Assembly: GCF_048569485.1 (NCBI RefSeq)
Contig: NW_027445228.1
Span: 624,221 to 688,220, forward strand
From: Anomaloglossus baeobatrachus
Lineage: Eukaryota > Chordata > Amphibia > Anura > Aromobatidae
DNA length: 64,000 nt
Direction: 5' to 3'
The translations under genes and the position numbers were made by a program. This document shows, one piece after another, positions 56,936 to 64,000 of the stretch; the first letter of the stretch is position 1; each line of letters starts with the position of its first letter. The notes under the pieces were generated by a model. That model had not been told where the DNA came from, ran no database searches, and was given only the letters and a program-made list of their open reading frames with translations.

Positions 56936-57123
56936 TAAGAGAGCAGTTGTTTAGGACAAAGATTTGTAGGTTGTCTTGGAGGCCCTTCTCAGTTGGTGAT
57001 AGCAGCAGAAGGTCATCTGCATAGAGCAAGAATTTCACCTGGGTGTCATGGAGGTTAAGACCTGGAGCTGTGGAACATTCCAGAGCAGTGTACACTCATT
57101 GATGTAAATATTAAAGAGCGTTA

Positions 57124-57603
57124 GACTGAGGCCGGGGCCACACGGGGACTACTGCGATTTTCGCATGACACTCGGCTCAGGCTGGCAGCACAGCGGGAGC
57201 CGAGTGTCAATGCGACTGAGGTCTGATCTTGCGATCAGACCACAGCTGCGGTGGGTGGTCCGGCGCTCCGGAGGGAAGGGCCGGCGCTGCGGAGGTGAGG
57301 GAGGGATTTATCTCCCTCTCTCCTCCATTGATGGCTATTGCCTTTCTCGCTCTGCACTCACAGTACACCGGTGTACTGTGAGTGCAGTGCGATGTTTCTC
57401 TCACCCTATAGATTTGAATGGGTGATGAGAGAAACAGACTCGCATTGCACCCACAGCATGCTGCAACTATTTTCTTGGTCCGATTAGGGCTGAGAAAATA
57501 ATCGCTCATGGGTGCTGGCACATAGGTTAATATTGGTCTGAGTGGAATGCTATGTTTTATCGCATTCCACTCGCTCCGATTTTCATGCCGTGTGTCTTAG
57601 GTC
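57124..57603. mobile_element. MITE (480 bp)
   Basis: TTA at 57121-57123 and 57604-57606. Ends are weakly inverted (GCCACACGG against, reversed, GACACACGG). An internal hairpin near 57360-57385 has CACAGTACACCGGTGTACTGTG. Confidence 0.6.
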
Positions 57604-57719
57604 TTAGGCTGCAGCCCTATTTGACTCCTGGCCTCTGGAAATAAGCCATTCGTCTACCATCCACACACTGCAGAGGTTCTCGGTATAGGAGCTTTTGATG
57701 ACATCGTAGGTTTTTCCTA

Positions 57720-58091
57720 CTATTCCGGGTGCCACACGGAGTCAAAAGCCTTTTTAAAGTCCACAAAACAGGCGTATATCTTCACGTACTTTGTTTTGTG
57801 AATGTGGCTCCGAATGAGGCTGTGCAGGGTGTAGATGTGGTCCGTGGTGCGGTGGTTTGGCACGAACAGTGGTTGGCTCTTGCTGAGGACATTGTGCTCG
57901 GTGAGGAAACTGAGGATCCTCTTGTTCAGGAGGCTGGTGAGCAGTTTTCCCAGGTTCCTGCTGACACGTCTTCCTCTGTAGTTGGCAGGGTCATACCTGT
58001 CCCCACTCTTGTGGATGGGTGTGATGGGCCCTTGCTTCCAGGTACGAGGGAAGTAGCCGGCATTCGGCACAATATTGAACAGTTTAACCAT
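57720..58091 (-). pseudogene. LINE reverse-transcriptase domain fragment (123 aa open)
   Basis: 'TWKQGPITPIHKSGD' (motif 1), 'NYRGRRVSRNLGKLLTSLLN' (motif 2), 'TEHNVLSKSQPLFVPNHRTT' (2a) and 'ACFVDFKKAFDSVWH' (motif A with the first catalytic Asp). The usual GF in motif 2a reads LF. About 28 bp after AFDSVWH are missing compared with the copy at 20.4 kb. Confidence 0.9.
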
Positions 58092-58301
58092 TGCAGCTTA
58101 TATTTCTGGTGGGCTTTATTTCAGCATCTTGGGGGGAGTCCACCCGGACCACTGGGTTTTTTTTTTTTTTTTACACCTTATGGAAGAGATTCTCTGTAAC
58201 TTCCTCTAATGTAATTGGTGTATCCAGAGGGTTTTGGAAATTTTTGTTTTTGTCCTCCATTGCCTTTAGTTTTGGTGTTATGTTTTCCTGTTATAGGCTA
58301 A

Positions 58302-58844
58302 AGGCCGCTTTCGTTGGGGTCACGGAATTTGTGACGCACATCCGGCTGCATTAGCGATGTCGTTGTGTGTGACACCGATGAGCGATTTTGAATCGTCGCA
58401 AAAACGTTCAAAATCGCTCATCGGTGACATGGGGTTCCCTACTCAAATATCGCTGCTGCAGCGTGTACGATGTAGTTCGTCGCTCCTGCGGCAGCACAAA
58501 TCGCTCCGTGTGACGCCGCAGGAACGAGGAACCTCACCTTACTTGCCGCCGCCCGCAATGCGGAAGGAATGAGGTGGGCGGGATGTTACGTCCCGCTCAT
58601 CTCCGCCCCTCCGCTTTGAATGGGCGGCCGCTTAGTGACATCGCTGTGACGCCGCACGGACCGCCCCCCTTAGAAAGGAGGCGGTTCGCCGGTCACAGCG
58701 ACGTCGCAGAGCACGTAAGTAGTCTGACGGGTCCGGGCGATGTTGTGTGCCACGGGTAGCGATTTGCCGGTGTCGCACAACCGATGGGGGCGGGTACCCA
58801 CGCTAGCGATATCGGTACCGACATTGCAGCATGTAAAGTGGCCT
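58302..58844. mobile_element. Harbinger-type MITE (543 bp)
   Basis: Ends AGGCCGCTTTCG and, reversed, AGGCCACTTTAC, with TAA on both sides (58299-58301 and 58845-58847). CpG-rich, with GTGACGCCG-type inverted blocks. Confidence 0.85.
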
Positions 58845-59010
58845 TAAGTCCTTCTTTTGGGATGTCTTTGTAGAGGTCTCTGAAGTACTGGAGCCAGATA
58901 TTGCTGTTTCGGATATGGGATATGGATGCTGTTATTCTTGCTCTTTGTGTCCATGTGACTCCATAGCTCCCAGAAGGAGTTGTCTTGGAGAGCGTCTTGG
59001 AGTTGGCTTA

Positions 59011-59403
59011 GGCTATGTGCGCACAGTGCATTTTTCGCGGCGTTTTTGCGCGTTTTTCGGGTGCGTTTTTGGCCTCAAAACTGCAGGACTTTGCTTCCCC
59101 AGCAAAGTCTGAGTTTTCATTTTTGCTGTCCGCACACATCTGGTTTTTTTACCTGCGTTTTTTAGTTTAAAAAAAAAAATGGACATGTCAGTTCTTTCCT
59201 GTGTTTTTCTGCGTTTTCTGCCCATGCAATGCATTTAAAAAACGCAGAGATCAAAAACGCAGCAAAACGCAGCCAAAAACGCACCAAATCGCGGCAAAAA
59301 CGCATGCGTTTTTTGATGCGTTTGTTTCAACGCAGGTGCGTTTTTGTGCGTTTTTAGCGGCCAAAAACGCAGCGTCAAAAAGACGCAGTGTGCGAACCTA
59401 GCC
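59011..59403. mobile_element. Harbinger-type MITE (393 bp)
   Basis: Ends GGCTATGTGCGCACAGTGC and, reversed, GGCTAGGTTCGCACACTGC, with TTA on both sides. The interior is rich in AAACGCA/TGCGTTT. Confidence 0.9.
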
Positions 59404-59966
59404 TTAGTTTGGTAGAGATGTAGCTCTGCTTCTTCCTCCTGAGGATGGTTTTGTACTGGCTTTGTATGGTGTCATAGGCTTCCCTCAGGTCTGGGTGGTT
59501 GGGGTCTCTGTGTTTATTGTTTGAGGCTGTTCTTAGGGTCTTTCGTACGGCTTTACATTTTCTGTCAAAAAAAAACATTGATCTGCTCTTCTTTTGGTCT
59601 CTTGTAGTTGACTTGTTTAAGGTGGGACAATTTGGCCATAGTGTAGAATATTCTGTTGAGGTCTTCTGCAGCTTGACTCCTGGGTTAGACTTGTACTTTT
59701 GTACCCTGTTTCCCCGAAAATAAGACATCCCCTGAAAACCCCTGAAGACATAGTAGAGGTTTTGCTGAATTGCTAAATATAAGGCCTCCCCCGAAAGTAA
59801 GACCTAGCAAACGTTTTGTTTGGAAGCATGCCTGCGAAACAGAACACCAGGGCATGTTGTACATGGAAATAATGCTAGTAACAAGAACTTCTTGATAGTA
59901 TTCACAGTTTGTCTGTTTATGCTGGTTTGTGATGACCACTACTGCACAGTATATATAATAAATGTT

Positions 59967-62133
59967 CATTTCTCTAGTCCCTTCCACGACAGCATAGGAG
60001 GTTGTCTCTCCACGCCCTAATTGGGACAGGAAGTTCAAGAGGTTTAAAAGGACCCTCCCACCTCCCATAGCCAGTGTCTTTCCTGTCCCCATGGGGCATG
60101 GAGAGGTTTTGTTTTTCTCCTATGCTGTGGTGGCCGGCGAACTACAGTATATTTTTTTTTTTTTTGTTTCCTTCTTCCCCTGTTACCTTAAGCCAGACAG
60201 CATCGGTCGGGCCTTCACCGCTCCTCCCTTGCTGTTCCCTCACGCTCTGGGGGACCGCTGCTCCAGCCTTCCGGATCCTCCTGAGGGGTGATGCAGGCTG
60301 TTGAGCTCCCCGGCCGGCGTCCTCCCTGAGCCGCCGGCCGCTTCCCGCATACACGCTGCCGGAGCGATCCGGAAGTGCTCCCGGGGTCGGTACTTCCGGT
60401 CTTGCGGACTTCCGGTCGAGCGCTTCCGGTTTTGCGGAGGCAGCGTGGAGGCACGCCGACGGTGACACGGCCTGCCCAGGACCGGATGCGGGAGGCGGGG
60501 AACGTGCACCGTCACTGGGGGGGCAGGCCCTTTTGCATAAGGGCTGCCATGAAGACATCAGATCATGGTAAGCAACCGTGCTCCCTGTCATGTCTTCCGC
60601 TGCAGCTGCATCTGCAGAACCCAGTGTGCCCCCTGCTACTGTGAGTATGGAGGGGAATGGTCCCTCGGACATAGGTCTCATCAGGTGATTTATGGCTCTA
60701 TGGTCTGTGTTTTCTAGGAGGACAAGGCCACCAAGAAAACTGACAGAAATGAAAAATCAGAGAAGCCTGAGAAGTCAGAAAAAGCTGACAAGTCCGATAA
60801 GCCTGATAGACCTGACAGAGTGGAAAAAATTAAAAAATGTCCTATCTGCCGTAAACCTGTGACTAATAGTATATACAACAAAATATGGAAGAGATTTTCC
60901 TCCTGGTGTGGTTCTCTGCCTCCTGACCCTCTTCGGCCTAATATTGCGCAGATTCTGGACTTTCTCCAGAGTGGGTTAGACTTGGGTCTTAGGCCTAGCA
61001 CCTTGAAAGTTCAGGTGTCAGCCCTCAGTGCAGTCTTTGACACGGCTCTGGCAGATCATCGTTGGATCCGTCGGTTCTTTGTGTCCGCTAGTAGACTCTG
61101 TCCACGTCAGAGGGTCCTGACGCCTCGCTGGGATCTCAATGCGGTCCTTACAGGACTATCTCAGTCTCCGTTTGAACCTCTGTGCTCTTGTAACATTCGT
61201 TCCCTTTCTCACAAGACTGCTTTTCTTGTGGCTATTACATCGGCTCGCAGAGTCGGCGAACTTCAGGCTTTGTCTGTTAGGGAACCTTACCTGACCATCA
61301 GAGATGACAGCATTGTTTTTCAGCTGGACCCTTCCTTCCTTCCCAAGGTGGTTTCGGATTTTCACCGTTCGCAGTCCATCGTCCTGCCTTCCTTCTGTCA
61401 GAATCCTCGGACTCCGGGTGAGGAAGTGTTTCATTCTTTGGATGTCCGTCGGATAGTGTTGCACTACCTAGCGGTTACTGCTTCTTGGCGCCTTGATTCT
61501 AACCTGTTCATCCAGCCCTTTGGCCGCAAAAAGGGCAAGAAGGTGGCTAAGAGTACCGTCGCCAACTGGATTGTGCGGGCAATTAGAGATGCATACCTCG
61601 CTCAGCATCTCTCTCCACCTACTGGATTCACGGCGCACTCCACCAGGGCTACCTCTGCCTCCTGGGCCGAACGGGCAGGGGCCTCCCCTGAGCAGATCTG
61701 CAAGGCGGCTACGTGGTCTTCGCTCCATACCTTCACGAAGCATTATCGTCTGGATCTGGATTCCAACAGGGATTTGGCCTTTGGCAGGAAAGTCCTGCAG
61801 GCTGTGGTCCCCCCCTAGGTATCAATTCTTTGGTATTCCTCCTATGCTGTCGTGGAAGGGACTAGAGAAATAAGAATTATTCTTACCGATAATTCGGTTT
61901 CTAGGACCTTCCACGACAGCAGGTAATTCCCTCCCCTATGTATTCATATATTCCTGAATGTGTAGTACTTCTCATATGCTATGGATTCTTTGTAAGACAC
62001 TGGCTGTGGGAGGTGGGAGGGTCCTTTTTAAACCTCTTGAACTTCCTGTCCCAATTAGGGCGTGGAGAGACAACCTCCTATGCTGTCGTGGAAGGTCCTA
62101 GAAAGCGAATTATCGGTAAGAATAATTCTTATT
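59967..62133 (+). mobile_element. Compact DIRS retroelement (fossil, reduced)
   Basis: Left inverted repeat at 59967-60070 (CTAGTCCCTTCCACGACAGC), right inverted repeat at about 62000-62133, and an internal complementary region at 61840-61930 matching both outer ends. Parts seen: a short charged leader with a CPIC motif and a tyrosine recombinase. No reverse transcriptase/RNase H or methyltransferase part is present in the 2.17 kb, so it depends on other copies. The four bases GTTC lie on both sides in the host MITE, and no longer duplication is seen. The recombinase frame is open and the end repeats are very similar, so it looks young. Confidence 0.88.
60820..61818 (+). CDS. DIRS-type tyrosine recombinase (332 aa)
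   Basis: The enzyme would join circular DIRS DNA to the genome by phosphotyrosine strand exchange. Catalytic residues are visible: Arg in 'TSARRVGEL' (about residue 143), His-x-x-Arg in 'TAHSTRATS' (273 and 276) and the nucleophile Tyr in 'FTKHYRLDL' (about 309). Residues 45-110 form the core-binding-like part. The N-terminus has 'KCPICRKP', and an upstream stretch without Met is rich in Lys/Glu/Asp-Lys-Pro repeats, as in DIRS gag-like regions. The true start is uncertain because the open frame continues upstream of this Met. Confidence 0.9.
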   Translation: MEKIKKCPICRKPVTNSIYNKIWKRFSSWCGSLPPDPLRPNIAQILDFLQSGLDLGLRPSTLKVQVSALSAVFDTALADHRWIRRFFVSASRLCPRQRVLTPRWDLNAVLTGLSQSPFEPLCSCNIRSLSHKTAFLVAITSARRVGELQALSVREPYLTIRDDSIVFQLDPSFLPKVVSDFHRSQSIVLPSFCQNPRTPGEEVFHSLDVRRIVLHYLAVTASWRLDSNLFIQPFGRKKGKKVAKSTVANWIVRAIRDAYLAQHLSPPTGFTAHSTRATSASWAERAGASPEQICKAATWSSLHTFTKHYRLDLDSNRDLAFGRKVLQAVVPP

Positions 62134-62570
62134 TTTTTTGTTCAACAATTAATGTGAATTCTTCTTCATGGAAACTGAAGACATCTCCTGAAAATAAGAC
62201 CTAGCGCATCTTTGGGAGCAAAAATTAATATAAGACACTTATTTTTGGGGAAACAGGGTAGCTGTATAATTGGTGGAACATCTCTTGTATTTCCTGTATG
62301 TTGAGAGGCTGTTTTTATTTTATTGGTGATATCTTGGACCATTGATTGGCTGGAGGTCGGCTGAAAAGGATGCTCCTCTGTGGCTTTTGTGTGGATGGTT
62401 TCTCTGTAGATTTCATGTAGAGAAGGAGTTGGCTGTGGTCTGATAACTGAGTTTGTGGGGTGACTATGAAGGGACTGATATTTGCCAGGTCCATATCTGT
62501 AAAAGCATAGTCTACTACTCTTCTTCTTACATGGGAGCTTAGTGTATATCTTCCCAGAGAACCTCCCTTA

Positions 62571-63382
62571 AGGCCCAGTCACACTAAACAACTTACCAGT
62601 GATCCCAACAACGATACAACCTGATAGGGATCACTGGTAAGTTGCTAGGAGGTCGCTGGTGAGATGTCACACTAAGCGACGCTCCAGCGATCCCACCAGC
62701 AACCTGACCTGGCAGGTATCGCTGGAGCGTCGCTACACGGGTTGCTGGTGAGCTCACCAGCAACCAGTGACCAGCCCCCAGCCAGTAGCGACGCGTGGAA
62801 GCGATGCTACGCTTGGTAACTAAGGTAAATATCAGGTAACCAACCCGATATTTACCTTGGTTACCAGCGCACACCGCTTGGCGCTGGCTTCCCTGCACAC
62901 CTAGGCACAGTACACATCGGGTTAATTACCCGATGTGTACTCCGCTACGTGTGCAGACAGCAGGGAGCCGGCTTCTGCAGACGCTGGTAACCACGGTAAA
63001 CATCGGGTAACCAAGAAGCCCTTACCTTGGTTACCCAATATTTACCTTCGTTACCAGCGTCCGCCGCTCTCACACTGCCAGTGATGGCTCTCTGCTCCCT
63101 GCTTTACCATGTTTACCATGGTTACCAGCGTCCACAGAAGCCGGCTCCTGCTGCCTGCACATTTAGTTGTTGCTGTCTCGCTGTCACACACAGCGATGTG
63201 TGCTTCACAGCGGGAGAGCAACAACTAAAAAATGGCCCAGGACATTCAGCAACAACCAACGACCTCACAGCAGGGGCCGGGTTGTTGCTGGATGTCACAC
63301 ACAGCAACATCGCTAGCAACGTCACAAAAGTTGTTCCTTAGCAGCGATGTTGCTAGCGATGTTGCTTAGTGTGACTGGGCCT
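62571..63382. mobile_element. Harbinger-type MITE (812 bp), sister of 55988-56935
   Basis: Ends AGGCCCAGTCACACTAAAC and, reversed, AGGCCCAGTCACACTAAGC. TTA/TAA at the borders (the junction is palindromic, so the exact frame is ambiguous). The same GGTAACC-rich interior as its sister, about 130 bp shorter. Confidence 0.9.
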
Positions 63383-63385
63383 TAA

Positions 63386-63660
63386 GTGGGTCCATTAAGA
63401 ATATGAAGACCTAAACATCCCCATACGTTCAGGAGCTTTTTGCCACTTTTGTTGACTGTACTGTTATAGTGTTATAGCTGTTTCTGTGTTCAGAATTGCA
63501 ATTTTCATTATCTGCCCCAAATATGTAGATGTCTCCATCTGTGGTCAGAAAGTGATTTTCTCTCCCTATTCTTGTATTGAGGTCTCCAAAGATGATAACT
63601 TTACCCATAACCTGATAGGTGGCTTCTTGTAGGATCACCCCAGTCCAAACCTGCATCCAT
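63386..63660 (-). pseudogene. LINE AP-endonuclease fragment
   Basis: Reverse-strand text 'MGKVIIFGDLNTRIGREN' is the GDFN-type motif of APE endonucleases, preceded by 'WMQVWTGVILQEATYQ'. This is the most upstream LINE piece in the window. The rest would lie beyond 63660, where a mariner-type MITE begins. Confidence 0.8.
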
Positions 63661-63667
63661 CTATCTA

Positions 63668-63754
63668 CCGTATTTTTCGCTTTATAAGACGCACTTTTGT
63701 TCCCCCACATTTTGGTGGAAAGTAGGGGGTGCATCTTATAAGCCGAATATATAG

Positions 63755-63801
<47 letters not shown>

Positions 63802-64000
63802 ATATGCACAGCCACTGTCTATCACCGTGGTGCATATTATATGAGCCTGCGCCCCACTGTGATGGTACATGCCCCCCCCTGTGTTAGATATGGCCCCCAT
63901 GCTGCTGCTCATCCTAAAATAAAAAAGCGTTACCTTCTCCAGCGTTTCTCCCCAGTGTCCCTGCTTCCTCCATCAGGCACGCAGTGATGACATCACTCTG
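63668..64000. mobile_element. Mariner-type MITE, partial (runs off the window)
   Basis: CCGTATTTTTCGCTTTATAA after TA, then GACGCAC, the GCATCTTATAAGCCG block and a (GT)n run at 63757-63797. The other end is not in the window. Confidence 0.55.

Larger units (their letters stand above)
59704..62258. mobile_element. Mariner-type MITE carrying a DIRS element
   Basis: Ends CCCTGTTTCCCCGAAAATAA and, reversed, CCCTGTTTCCCCAAAAATAA, with TA at 59702-59703 and 62259-62260. Without the DIRS insertion it is about 390 bp. It lies in the LINE linker region. Confidence 0.85.
54283..63660 (-). mobile_element. APE-type LINE, minus strand, cut by at least eight insertions
   Basis: Pieces in minus-strand order: 63660-63386 (endonuclease, 'VIIFGDLNTRIG'), 62568-62261 (end of endonuclease, 'TQLSDHS'), 59701-59407 (linker), 59007-58848 ('LQDALQDNSFWELW'), 58301-57607 (reverse transcriptase, 'FVDFKKAFDSVWH'), 57120-56939 ('YADDLLLL'-like catalytic box), 55560-55069 ('PILLYGSEVWGP') and 54574-54283 (C-terminal 'EEETHFLLHCT'). 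So endonuclease, polymerase and C-terminal motifs are all represented, but the frame is broken by stops and shifts. The clade is uncertain (I/L2/Nimb type). It is the oldest layer here, since all other elements interrupt it. Confidence 0.85.

Overview
This window looks like repeat-rich, gene-poor nuclear DNA of an anuran amphibian (frog or toad). I infer this from the mix of elements: several Tc1-like transposons, DIRS tyrosine-recombinase retroelements, Penelope-like elements (PLEs), CR1-type LINE tails, hAT, Harbinger and TTAA-target elements, and many CpG-rich MITEs. I recognise no host protein-coding gene with confidence. Many long open frames are artefacts of tandem repeats whose unit length is close to a multiple of three.

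Layout. 1-1.4 kb: microsatellite and minisatellite. 1.45-1.7 kb: tRNA-derived SINE. 2.0-6.7 kb: a broken Tc1 transposon split by a young non-autonomous LTR retrotransposon (2169-6361, 4-bp target duplication). 6.7-17.5 kb: one minus-strand PLE (reverse-transcriptase tail, GIY-YIG endonuclease, hammerhead ribozyme in the tail) split by a TTAA element (7.5-8.8 kb), a DIRS element (9.4-14.4 kb) and a 2.7-kb hAT element (14.5-17.2 kb, exact 8-bp duplication). 17.5-18.3 kb: part of a Harbinger-like element with a MADF-domain exon. 19.4-20.3 kb: a second PLE-type tail with the best hammerhead core in the window. 20.59-26.71 kb: a composite hAT element with an exact 8-bp duplication, carrying a Tc1 element.

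24.4-37.9 kb is a direct tandem duplication of about 6.7 kb. Each unit holds a 20-bp minisatellite, a degenerate hammerhead-like PLE tail, a Tc1 element, a hAT element with an internal minisatellite, and a 66-bp minisatellite. 38.5-39.1 kb is a 117-bp tandem array. 39.2-44.2 kb is a CR1-like LINE tail split by a 4.48-kb TTAA element full of long perfect hairpins. 44.6-46.6 kb is a MITE split by a Tc1/mariner element. 47.1-54.3 kb holds five unrelated minisatellites. 54.3-63.7 kb is one minus-strand APE-type LINE cut by at least eight later insertions, including a palindromic PLE tail with two opposed hammerhead motifs and a mariner-type MITE that itself contains a compact DIRS element with an open tyrosine-recombinase frame.

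The parts do not form a pathway. They record successive insertions, which can be ordered by which element interrupts which. The items most worth a second look are the hammerhead ribozyme motifs, the serial hairpins in the TTAA element, the tandem duplication with private transposase lesions, and the deep nests.
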